This document shows, piece by piece, positions 24,847 to 34,863 of a DNA stretch of 64,000 nt. Location of the stretch: contig OX419757.1 in NCBI GenBank assembly GCA_948567375.1, positions 7,254,001 through 7,318,000 on the forward strand, in the 5' to 3' direction. The DNA is from Lunularia cruciata. Taxonomy: Eukaryota > Streptophyta > Marchantiopsida > Lunulariales > Lunulariaceae. Below the pieces are notes generated by a model. The model saw only the letters and a program-made list of their open reading frames with translations, did no database searches and was not told where the DNA came from. Within the stretch, counting starts at the first letter, position 1. Each line of letters begins with the position of its first letter. The position numbers and the translations under genes are program-made.

Positions 24847-25269
24847 TGTAAAAGACCAAAACCAAGGAGAGAAATAGGAGAATGGAAGCTCACATTGGGA
24901 CACTTGAATGAGGGAAAACTCTGAATGCCTAGCATGAGCTTTGGCCTTGGTATTTATAGGAAGCATACAAGACCCTTGAAGCTTCTCAAGAAGCTTCCTT
25001 GAGCCGCTTTCTTGGAGTGCAAGCCAAGTTAACTAGGAAGCTTCTCAAGAAGCTTCCTTCTAAAAGCCGCCTACTTGGCGTGCAAGCTAAGCTAGTTAGA
25101 AGCTTCTAGAAGCTTCCTTCTAGAAGCTACCTGCTTAGGGCGCAAGTTAACTAGTTGGGAAGCTTCCTAAGAAGCTTCTTAGATGCTTCTAGAATATTCT
25201 AGGCTATTTTGTCTTATTATCTACTTCATAAGCTCGACTAACTTCGTCGCTAAACTCCATATTGTTACA
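24847..25269 (-). repeat. Y1 right LTR (5' LTR of the element)
   Basis: 423 bp, nearly identical to the left LTR (offset 5220). As the 5' LTR it carries the promoter: heat-shock elements at 25099-25116 and 25187-25199, TATA box at 24951-24960 (plus-strand tatttatagg), transcription towards lower coordinates. Confidence 0.95.
25099..25199 (-). promoter_or_regulatory. Heat-shock elements in the active-side Y1 LTR
   Basis: Identical to those of the left LTR: gaagcttctagaagcttc at 25099-25116 and ttctagaatattc at 25187-25199. They lie about 140-250 bp upstream of the TATA box in element orientation. Confidence 0.7.
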
Positions 25270-25990
25270 CATGGGCCTATTCACTTGGTGATTTCAATAT
25301 GGCCATGTCAGGGACATACACGTGCTGGTAGAGGATTGGGTCTTTGGGATCCTCATTATGGTGTGTTTTGGGAGATGTTACGGATACTACGACATATCCA
25401 GGTTCATTAGTCTGTTTCTCTAGCTTACCTTTTGGAGAACATTCCTTTGATGGGTGATTCTCGCACCAAAGTGGTGGCAAGTACACATCAAGTCCATTCT
25501 TGGATGGGACCTACTGTATTGTTAGATGCAACCCGTGTGGGATCACAGGCTCATTGTCTTTGTCTTTGGTGGACAAACTTCTTACCTAAAGAGGTTTTAC
25601 AATGTGCTTATGATGGGATTCAGTGACTTGACCACATCCTTGTTGATGATATCTTGGATGTTGGGCGTCAGTCTCAGATAGTGGTAGTGGCTGATAGGTC
25701 ACCTATGGCAATGGTGAACCTAGTTGGACAGCCTAGAGCTGCATTTCCCACACTCATGAGTTTCCCAAGCTCTCATGCTTTTTAAGAGGGAGGACTTGGA
25801 CTTGTTTGGGACTCACAGTTACAGCAGTTGGTGGAGCCCAATGCCGATGAGAGAGAGCGGGCAATGGGTTTTTGCACCGGTATTACCATTGTTCTAGCAG
25901 TGTCAGAGGCATCCAAGCATCAAGTGTTAGGTCATGCTATAGACCTAAACTGTTTGACCTAGATTGTGAGCCTTGGCTTGGTAGAGTAGC
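25270..25990 (+). pseudogene. E3 cytosine methyltransferase, C-terminal part
   Basis: Resumes at the duplicated catgg. Motif IV reads WPCQGHTRAGRGLGL with the catalytic Cys kept; motif VI reads LLENIPLMGD and motif VIII AHCLCLWWTNFL. A TAG breaks it at about 25411 and a TGA at about 25624. The target-recognition part follows, and the motif IX-X region near 25840-25960 (NADERERAMGF, then the motif X equivalent) is also present. Confidence 0.85.
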
Positions 25991-26289
25991 ATATGATGCG
26001 CTTGATAGGCATCACCACTTGGACACTTGTGAGCCCTGTGCCTCTCGAGACGATTCAGGCACATGCTGGGGGCAATGGACCCAGTGGACATGGTATTCTT
26101 GGGACACATCCAGTAGCTACTAGGGAGAGTGGTCTACTTGGAGTCCATCCATGTGAGCATGAGCTACTTGGATTACACCCTTTGTCCAGATGGGATGCAG
26201 CTAGAGGACGTGTGGAGCTTGCAGCCAGAGTGGAGGGAGTTTTTCACACTGAGGTTGGGACCTCTAGTGGTCAAGAGCATGACACTATT

Positions 26290-27720
26290 GCTCCCAAGAG
26301 CCCAATGTAGCAGCCAGTCAATACGTCTTCCACTCCTACTACAGTTATAGAGGATACTTGAGAGCCAGATCTTGGACTTAAGCTTATTGGAGAGGAAAGA
26401 CGGAGGGTTTGGAGGTTCTTGAGGAGCCACACGAGTTGTTTTGCCTTTAGTATGAAGGATTTGGGTGCTCTGAAAGGACTTGGTATATGGAGTGAGCTGA
26501 CTAGTGATACACCAGTTTTCTGACGTACTTATCAATATAGTGAGATGGAGAGGACATTGATTTAGAGCCGGAGTAGTGACCTTTTTGAGGCTAGTTTGGT
26601 GGAGATTTCACATGGAGAGTATGCATCAGTGATGCCAGCCAAGGAGGGTATGCATGGCAACTACACAAATAGGTGGATGTGTGGAGATTACCGTCCTATC
26701 AACCGACAGACCAAGGCTGCTTGGTATACCATGCCTACACCGGAGGAGATTTTTGATGTGATTGGGCATGCAAAGGTCTTTAGTACTTTGGATCTTTGAG
26801 CAAGATATCATCAGTAGCCGATCAAGGAGGAGGATAAGTCCAAGACAACATTCTGGGCTTCTGATCCTCACGGCAAGGATGTGTTATATCAGTGGAGGTT
26901 CTTACCATTTGGGTTGAAGAACGCTCGTGCTAAGTTCCAGAGGGTCATGGATAGGATCCTAGCTGGATTGGATTTTGCTTGGTGCTATATTGATGACATT
27001 TTGGTCTATAGCACTACTACGGAGGAGCATGAGAGACAGTTGTTGGAAGTGTTTGAGAGGTTGAGATCTCATGGACTCAAATTACATCCTGGGAAGTGTA
27101 GGTTCTTCCACAAGCAGGTTGAGTATTTGGGTCACACTATCTACCCCAAAGGACTTGGTGTTTAGCAGACCAAAGTGGAGGCTATTGCACGTATTCCTTG
27201 GCCTACGGATGTGAGCAGAGTGCGAGCATTCCTTGGGTTGGCAAACTTCTATCACCACTATGTTAGAGGATTTAGTGTCATTGCCAAAGCCTTGACAAAG
27301 CTGACCAAGCTTACACAGGAGTGGTGTTGGGGAGATGAGCAAGAGAGAGCTTTTGTAGAGCGCAAGGAGAGGTTAACATCTGCTCCTATTTTGAGGAGAC
27401 CGATTAGAGGACGACCATTTTAGGTTCATACTGATTGGAGTATGTTGGGGCTTGGAGTAGTGCTCACCCAACATGATGATGAGGAGAAGGAGTTTGTGGT
27501 GGCCTATGCTAGTCGCTCCAACAATTCAATGGAGGCAAAGTATAGTTCATATGAGGGAGAGTGCTTGGTAGCAGTTTGGGAGTAGTTGATAGTGTCCGAC
27601 AAGCTTTCAGGGAAGCTTGCACAATGGGCTATGATTTTACAAGAGTATGATTTCACGGTTGTTCACAGACCTAGAGTGGTGAACCGTGATGCAGATGGGT
27701 TGAGTAGAAACTCATGTCCC
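26290..27720 (+). pseudogene. E3 reverse transcriptase and RNase H
   Basis: Homologous to 44529-45970 of E4. RT parts include FEASLVEISHGEY, MCGDYRPINRQ, WRFLPFGLKNA and the catalytic YIDDILVYS. RNase H covers about 27420-27590, with a deletion near 27585 removing the AVAHF...DHQPL part. Stops include TAG at 26308 (followed by CAG CCA, as in E4), TGA after STLDL at about 26797 (also in E2 and E4) and TAG at 27165 and 27423. Confidence 0.82.
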
Positions 27721-28089
27721 AGCCAGCAGGATCAGATCGGAGCACATTGGCAAGGTGAGACTGATGAGGAGATGGTGCCAGGTTGGCATGCATCGGCCTT
27801 TTTGTGTATATTTTTAGAGGCTTTGGTGGTATCTCTCTCAGCGCATACAAGAGGAGTTATTTAGGTCATAGATCCAGAGAGTGAAGATATTGGTACAGTT
27901 CAGCGAGACATTCATGATGATGTCTTAGTGATGGACTATCTTTGCACTGGTGTTGTGGGTGGCACAGTTGGGGCCAAGGAGAGAGACCGTGTTCTTCAGC
28001 AAGCCAGACGGTTTAGATTGGAGGGCAGACACTTTTTGAGTGTATGGGAGGATGGTAAAGTGTGAGTAGTACCACTTCTAGCACCAGAG

Positions 28090-29350
28090 ACCACATATGG
28101 TCCGTCATGCTCATGAGGAGCTAGGACATTTTGGAGTAAAGCGTACATATAGCTTACTCCAAAGTCATTATTGGTGACACGGTATGCAGATTGAGGTACA
28201 GCAGTTTGTTGCCAGATGTGTGGTTTGTGACCAAGTTAGACCATCATTCAATGCTCCTACACCATAGTTACACCCATAACCTATCATGGGATTGGGTTAC
28301 CGTTGGAGTTTGGACTTTGCTAGACCTTTATTATTGACTGTGAGACATCATCGATATGTTTTGGTGATGGTGGAACACTTCTCCAAGTGGATTGAGTTGG
28401 TGGCAATTCTTGACAAGTCTAGTGAAGGGATAGCTTACTCATTCTTAGATCGAGTTCTTAGTCATTTTGGTGCACCAGCTGAGGTTTTGATTGATCAGGG
28501 TACAGAGTTCTTGGGGGAGTTTCAGGTCTTGTGTGACAAGGCTTTGATTGATCACCATACTACCTCCTGAGATCACCCTAAGGCAGATGGCTTAGCAGAG
28601 AGAGTGGTTCAGATGGTGAAGAGAGGATTGCAAAAGTATGGTTTTCAAAGAGGCCACTTGGGAGATTGAGATCTCCAGTTATCTTGGTTGGCCATGGGCT
28701 ATCGGTTCAGCCGGCAAGCCTCCTTAGCATCCTTCTCTCCATACTTTCTACTCTATGGATGAGATCTAGATTTACCTACAACCATTTGTCGAGATGCTAC
28801 TATAGTTTTAGACTTGGATGACCCCAATGTATGGATGAGCGTATGTTCTCAATGGATAGAGATCTTTTGGAGAGTGATGCTGATGGTCTTTGAGAACTTG
28901 GCAATGGCTCAGCATAGAGATACTTTACGCTATGCTACCATTCGAGGAGGAGGTTATAGACCCTTGATCCGTCAATTTCATCCAAGCGACTATCTATATC
29001 TACAGCAGACAACACCAATGACACTTGATGTTTTGACAAGACACATTATCTTGAGAGTGCGTGAGGTTTTGCCATCTAGAGTCCTTGTGTTGGAAGGACA
29101 TGATGGTGTTCATTGGAAGGATCATGTGCGCAATTGTGCACCATGCCACCTCCCAAACATTGATGGTATTATGGACCCAAGCTTGGCACTTGTACATGCA
29201 GGCTTGAGGTGTATGTTATGTGGCTCTTGTGGTGGAGTTGTTACTATGTTTGTGTGTGATAGCTGTTCAAGAGGATGGCATATGGCATGTATAACTCCTC
29301 TCCTCACGGTGGCTCCTCATGGACAGTGGTTATGTCCTAGATGTATTTGA
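28090..29350 (+). pseudogene. E3 integrase with C-terminal PHD finger
   Basis: Zinc-binding N-terminus (HEELGHFGVK, CVVCDQVR), core with WSLDFARPL, VLIDQGTEFLGEF and DHPKADGLAERV (Asp, Asp, Glu all kept), then the C-terminal domain. The long open stretch 28814-29350 ends in a complete PHD finger: CMLCGS, VCDSCSRGWHMAC, LCPRC. A TGA at about 28568 and TGA near 28666 interrupt the core. Confidence 0.85.
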
Positions 29351-29518
29351 CCTATAGCTAGTCCATTCTTTATATGGTATAGATTGCAAATAGGCAACTA
29401 ACGATGGGGCTCTATAGCACCCGGCCTCTTGATCTTTGCCCATTATAGTATATACCATATACTTAGAGTAGATGGCTATCTGGAGTTAGAGGGACCTAAC
29501 CACCAACTAGGAGGGCGA

Positions 29519-30184
29519 TTGTGGCACTTTAGAGTCTATGTATGACTTATGTGTGATTTGTGCTACTATAGTGTATGATGTTGACAGCGATGTATGTTGT
29601 GTAGCGATATATATATATGTACTACAGCTGTCACGTCATTTGTAGTGTCGCATCTAGATTGCTCGGACACTGGAGTTTCAGTGATAGTAGTTAGAGTTAT
29701 TTCAGTAGTTTCTTAGAGACTACTTTCCAACGGTCAGATTTTGTGTTTGGGGTATTGACTTCACGGTGGAGCCCACCGTCACTTTGCACCATTTGCACCG
29801 TCGAGTGTGCCGTCAGTGGGACCATTAGGGTTCAGACCTAGCTCAAGTCTAGGGGGTATACTTTTGAAGTGCAACTCCAGAGAGCTCACTTCTTTGATGT
29901 TGAGCCTTTGAGTTCTTGGCTATGGTGGACAGAGGCTGGTGAGATTCACCTGGATTCTCTATGCTTGAGTGGGTGTGGCTTGATTGTAATCAGTGCCCAG
30001 TTGTTGGCAGTTTATAGAGTGATAGATCAAGTACTGATTTGTGTTGATTTGAGTTGAGAGTGGTAAACAATCTGATTATTGTGGCACTTTAGAGTCTATG
30101 TATGACTTATGTATGAGTTGTGCTTCTATAGTGTATGATGTTGACAGCGATGTATGTTGTGTAGTGATGTATATACGCACGACA
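29519..30184 (+). repeat. E3 3' terminus: A1 - gc - B' - A2
   Basis: A purine-rich tract (ggagggcga) precedes A1 (about 29519-29636, ending ctaca). The dinucleotide gc follows, then B' (29639-30078) and A2 (30079-30184, ending cacgaca). A1 and A2 both begin ttgtggcactttagagtc. B' is homologous to the 5' B at 14582-15032. Confidence 0.85.
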
Positions 30185-30460
30185 AGACGTATGGGTGAGT
30201 GTATGTTCTCAATGTGCAAAGATCTTTTGGAGAGTGATGCCAAAGGCCTTTGAGAAACTAGTGATTGCTCAGCATAGGGATGCCTTTTGCTATGCTACTA
30301 TTCAAGGAGGAGGTTATAGACCCTTGATCCGTCAATTTCATTCAAGTGACTATGTATACCTATAGCAGATCGCATCAACAACACTTGATGCTACTATAGG
30401 CCGCACTATCTTGAGAGTGCATGAGGTTTTACCTTCTAGAGTCCTTGTGTTAGAAATATG
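30185..30460 (+). pseudogene. E2 integrase C-terminal domain remnant
   Basis: Continues the E2 polyprotein after E3: sequence matching VWMSACSQ through the VREVLPSGVLVLE part of E4. The last part of E2, including a decayed PHD finger (CDSCSRGWHMA equivalent, one Cys lost), is at 32637-32890 after the R2 insert. Confidence 0.75.
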
Positions 30461-32636
30461 TTGTTTTACTTTTCTTTTCTCTCTCTAGGAACACACAAGG
30501 TGCCTAGCTATGGAGACTACAGATTAGAGGCTAGAGGTAAACCCGTAACTACTTGATTGAACACGCGTGTGATCCAACCACTGGAATCCTCCTTTCTTGT
30601 AAGTAATATTCTTGCTATCGGGAAGGGTAATGACAAGCAACCTAACTTGTCATCACAACATGCACTCCTGGTCTACTAGTCATCACTACAATCATTACCA
30701 AGGAGAAATACACAACACACATAGAAGGAAATAAACTAAGTGCAATGTTCACACACCAATCCAAACCAACTGGGCGTACAAACAAGCATGCAAGCATAGA
30801 GAGGATCCAATCACAAGAATATGGCTACAATTCTCTATGGTTTTTGTTAGAAAAGAGCTTTAGAGCATTTTTTCTCTGTCATCAAGCTCATTTCAACAAA
30901 TTTCTACTCCAAGTGGAGTATTCCTATGTCTTCTTGATGAGGAAAACTTTGTGCAGCTTATCTTAACATAAATTTTTTGAATAGCTTGAATTCAAGTGTT
31001 CTAAGATTTAATGGAAAGCTTGTGAGATAAGCTTTCCAAGGACATAAAATAGGTCTCAATTAGTTCATTATAGCTCCCTTGAAAACCTCTCAAGTTTGGC
31101 TAGGGTTTTTGCAACTTTAATTTTGAAACCTCTATTTTAGGGTTTACTCCTTGTTCTTGGAAACCTCTCCTTAGATTTTAATTCAGAAGTACATTTGATC
31201 CTTACAAACACTCTAGTAATCTAAGACCCTCAATCATAGTCACAAGATAAGAGAATTGACATCCAATCAAGATGGAAGATAAAAAAAATTTACCAAGCTT
31301 ATGATAATATTTGCAATAGAATGTTTTGTATCAGATCTCACTCTCCATAGATATAGAGCCAACCAAATTTTTCAAAATAGCTAGTTGTGTCCTTGTCTAA
31401 ACTCCAAAAAAATTTGTAGCTAATCCAATCCCAGTCTCTGGATGTGGATCAATTCCCGAGTTGAGCTAACTTGTGAGCTCTACAGAAACAGGTATACTTG
31501 ATCCAAGACCCTGAATTCTTTATTTCAATAATTCACATGAAACCTTTAAAAAAAGTTGCAAACCATAGCCAACAACAAGATTGGAAATTTTCATAAGGTA
31601 TCTCAGACCACAACTTGGGGAGTGACCAAAACTCCAAACCTAATCATCAGCTCTTCTCCAACACCTTACATCTCAAAAGCTTCAATTTCAATTAATCAGA
31701 TCTGATTCAAAATTTAGAAAAAATTAAAATTTCTTGTGGTCAGAGCTATAGAAATTCTATCTTCTCTCCTACCCTACCAAATGATCATGAAAATGTGTCA
31801 AGAAGCTCTCCCAATTGTCTACTTTGTGCTCCTAGGTATGAATTCTACCCCCTTTGACTCAATTGATGATATCTCTCTCAAAATCTGCTCAAATTGTCTG
31901 ATTTCAGTCTTCAAATTGTAGCCTATCAGCCCTTCTCTCTAAACATAGTATCTCCTCTTCAAATTCCCTCCCCAAACTCCCCTGGTGGTCGAAATTTTCA
32001 GACTCCTTCTCTTGGAACCCAATCTCTTGGAAATTTGTCCTTTAGTTTCTTCACTTTTTGACAAATGGACCCCACAACTCTACCTTGAATCTCATGAGCA
32101 AAAATTCAGGCATTCCCTAACTATAGAAGCATATAGATTGTCAATTCCCAGACATATTCATAAGTAAGCACTGGAAGGATGATAAGATCTGGGTTTCCCA
32201 TCACCAATTCCATCAATACCGCCCCAAAATGTACCACCATCCAATCCCGTAAGCTATCACGGTGTAAAATCTGAAGCCTGATGAGAAAAGGATTTGAGAG
32301 TCGCAGATCAGGAGCATGGGACATCTCATACTGAAATGCCTCCTTTGATACTCTAATACTCACGGTCCGCTCTAACTCTCACTCCCAACATCCTCCTCCT
32401 CCTCAAGACTCCTCGACTAAAAACACACATGTCTCTCCACTCTCTCTCACCTATATACATTAGAGCCCTCAAACATGATGGGATTATAATCCACATGGCC
32501 AATGACATATATGTACATAGATTTCTCACATGGCAATGTCTCATCCGTCGGATCTATCATAACACATACTCCACTAATGCGGGGATAAACTATGATAAGT
32601 TACTTTTTTACGGACTATGCAAACCACAACTCAACA
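30461..32636 (+). mobile_element. R2-family insertion in E2 (non-coding, 2.2 kb)
   Basis: Interrupts a coding stretch that is continuous in E4 (VLVLEGRDGV). It starts tgttgttttac (from 30459) and ends aactcaaca, so it is LTR-like (TG...CA). Flanks are atatg and atgtg, one mismatch. It has no reading frame of note. It shares ordered blocks with 4256-5400. It could be a large solo LTR or a non-autonomous element; I cannot decide. Confidence 0.6.
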
Positions 32637-33059
32637 ATGTGATGGTGTCATTTGGAAGGATCATGTGTGCAATTGTGTGCCATGCTGTCTCCCAAACATT
32701 GATGGTACTTTGAACCCAAGCTTGGCACTATGTACGGGTAGACTTGCGGTGTATGTCATGTGGCTCTTTTGGTGGAGTTGCTACCATATTAATGTGTGAT
32801 AGTTGTTCAAGAGGATGGCATATGGCATATTTGACTCCTCTCTCATGGTGGTTCCTCAAGGTTGGTAGTTATCTCTTAGATGTACTTGATCTATAACTAG
32901 TTCACCCTTTATATGGTATAGATTGCAGACATGCAACTAATGATGGGGCTTGATAGCACCTTGTCTCTTGATCTTTGCCCATCATAGGGTATACTATATA
33001 CTTTGGAGTAGATGGCTATTTAGAGTTAAGAGTGACCTAACAGCCAACAAGGGGTGTGA
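32637..33059 (+). pseudogene. E2 polyprotein end and 3' untranslated region
   Basis: Matches the E4 region GVVWKDHVRNCAPCHLPNIDG through the PHD finger to about 32890, then the non-coding stretch up to the purine tract (aaggggtgtga) before A1. Confidence 0.7.
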
Positions 33060-33684
33060 TTGTGGCACTTTAGAGTCCATGTATGACTTATGTATGAGTT
33101 GTGATGTTGATAGCAATGTATGTTGTGTAGTGATGTATATATGCACGACAACTATCATGACATTTGTGGTATCAAAGCTAAATTGCTCAGACCTTAGAGT
33201 AGTAGTGTTGGAAGTCAGATGTATTTTAGTAGTTACTTGTAGACTTTTTGTTGGCAATTTGAATTCATGTTTGGGGTACTGATCACATGGTGGGACCCAC
33301 CGTCACTTGCACCATTTGCATATTTGAGTGTGCAATCAACAAGACCATTAGGGTTGGAAACCTAGGTCAAAATTAGAGTTATACCTTCAAAGTGCAACTT
33401 TAAAGAGCTCACTTCTTTGATGTTGAGCCTTTGAGTTCTTAGCTATGATGGACAAAGGCCGGCGAGCATCACTTAGAGTCTCTTAGCAAGAGTGGGTGTG
33501 GTTTGATTATAATCAATGTCCAATTTTTGGTAGATTGTGGAGTGAATGATCAAATACTGATCTGATTTGAATGTGATTTGAGTTAAAGAACTGATTATTG
33601 TGGCACTTTAGAGTCTATATATGACTTATGTGCAAGTTGTGCTTCTATAGTGTATGTTGTATAGTGTTGTATGTATGCACAACG
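33060..33684 (+). repeat. E2 3' terminus: A1 - ac - B' - A2
   Basis: A1 (33060-33150, ending cacgaca, with a small internal deletion), dinucleotide ac, B' (33153-33597), A2 (33598-33684, ending gcacaacg). Same order as E3 and E4. Target duplication aatt follows. Confidence 0.8.
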
Positions 33685-34371
33685 AATTGGGTTTAGAATT
33701 TTGTGGGTGTAGTGGTATCTCCAACTAGGATGTGATTGATGGTATCTTCAATTGTTGTTGCAAAATTTTGCTGGATAGTTGATAGTTGAAAAGACTATGT
33801 GTGGAAGTGCTACTTATTTTATTAGAGAGTTGATAATTAGGTGGACTCATATTTACACATGTATACCTTTAGTTAAGAGTGAATATTTGGTCACACCTTG
33901 GTGATTATATTAGGGTAGGAGTAGATAGATATCCATAGTATATCCAAATGCTAAATAGTGGTGGAGTCAATTTTGTGATTGGAGGATTATCATTTAAATT
34001 CTATGACTAGATCCACTCCTTTCTTTGTTTCCTATTTGTAGACCATGTTTGTTTGGGATGCCTTGATATTTGGAGCATTGGTGCTCTAGTGTGCTCTTAG
34101 CAATGAAATTGGAATAATAGCCAATGTATGTTTTTCTTTAGTCAGATAGGAATGATGCTTTATATCCCATGAGAATACATATTGTGATTATAGGTTATAG
34201 GTTATCACTTCTCCTAGTATAGTTTCCACAATTAGATATATTTAGGCAATATTAGTAGGTGGTGTTTGGCTATTGGAATAACTATTTGGTGGTGGTACTT
34301 TGTGATTATAGTTCTTGTGTTTGGGGTGCACTATCATAATGGAGTTCTCCAAGGATTCCAAAGATGATTTT
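33685..34371 (+). other. E1 leader remnant
   Basis: Resumes E1 after E2: gaattgggtttag aligns with aaatcgggtgcaag of the E4 leader, then gtggtatctcc and later blocks up to ggagttctccaaggattcc (E4 about 40349). It is non-coding and ends at the Y2 target site atttt. Confidence 0.7.
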
Positions 34372-34863
34372 TGTAAAAGACCGAGACGAGAAAGAAGAGA
34401 ATGGAAGATCGGAGTGGAAGATCACATTGAGATACATGAATGAGGGAAACACCAAATGCCTAGTATGAGCTTGGGCTTTGGTATTTATAGCAATCATACA
34501 AGGCTCTTAAAAAGCTTCTCAAGAAGTTTCCTAAAGGTTGCCTTCTTGGAGTGTAAGCCAAGCTATCCGGGAAGCTTCTCAAGAATTTTCCTTCTAGAAG
34601 CCATTTACTTGGCATGCAAGCTAAGCTAGTTGGAAATTTCCCAAGAAGCTACCTACTTGGTGTGCAAGCTAAGTTAGCTGGGAAGTTTCCCAAGAAGCTT
34701 CCTCCTAGAAGTCATCACTTGGCATACACATAACCCAATGCTTGGAAGGTACCAAGTAGCTTCTTAGATACTTTTAGAATATTCTTATAACTCTTGGCTA
34801 ATTTGACCTATTAGCTACTTCCTTAGTCTCAATTAACTTATTTGTAAACTCCATATTGTTACA
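34372..34863 (-). repeat. Y2 left LTR
   Basis: 492 bp, homologous to the Y1 LTR, with decayed gaagcttc units (aagcttctcaagaagtttcc and similar) and tatttatag at about 34481. It is longer than the Y1 LTR owing to extra repeat-like units. Confidence 0.85.

Larger units (their letters stand above)
19627..25269 (-). mobile_element. Y1: chromodomain Ty3/gypsy retrotransposon (chromovirus)
   Basis: 5643 bp with two 423-bp LTRs (19627-20049 and 24847-25269) that differ at about five positions, mostly C/T or G/A. The duplicated site is catgg (19622-19626, 25270-25274). On the minus strand the order is LTR, initiator-Met primer site, Gag with one zinc knuckle, protease, RT, RNase H, integrase, chromodomain, purine tract, LTR. 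The chromodomain places it among chromoviruses, whose integrases are thought to be guided to heterochromatin. It is young compared with its surroundings but carries four stops, so this copy is not autonomous. Confidence 0.95.
14582..30184 (+). mobile_element. E3: Ty3/gypsy E-family element with methyltransferase, nested in E2
   Basis: Ends tgtcacgtc and cgcacgaca, flanked by agac at 14578-14581 and 30185-30188. E2 integrase coding reads from one flank into the other (DLDDLD, then the equivalent of VWMS). Without Y1 the element is about 9.95 kb. Domain order equals E4: Gag, zinc knuckles, protease, methyltransferase, RT, RNase H, integrase, PHD. Y1 (19627-25269) splits the methyltransferase. 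Decay is moderate, less than in E2 and more than in E4. Confidence 0.9.
5983..33684 (+). mobile_element. E2: Ty3/gypsy E-family element with methyltransferase, nested in E1
   Basis: Outer ends are tgccatgac and gcacaacg, flanked by aatt at 5979-5982 and 33685-33688. Removing it rejoins the leader of E1. Without its own inserts (E3, the R1 solo LTR, the R2 insert) it is about 9.3 kb, close to E4. All domains of E4 can be followed in order, but with many stops and frameshifts. The 3' end is A-NN-B-A. It is older than E3, which lies inside its integrase region. Confidence 0.85.
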
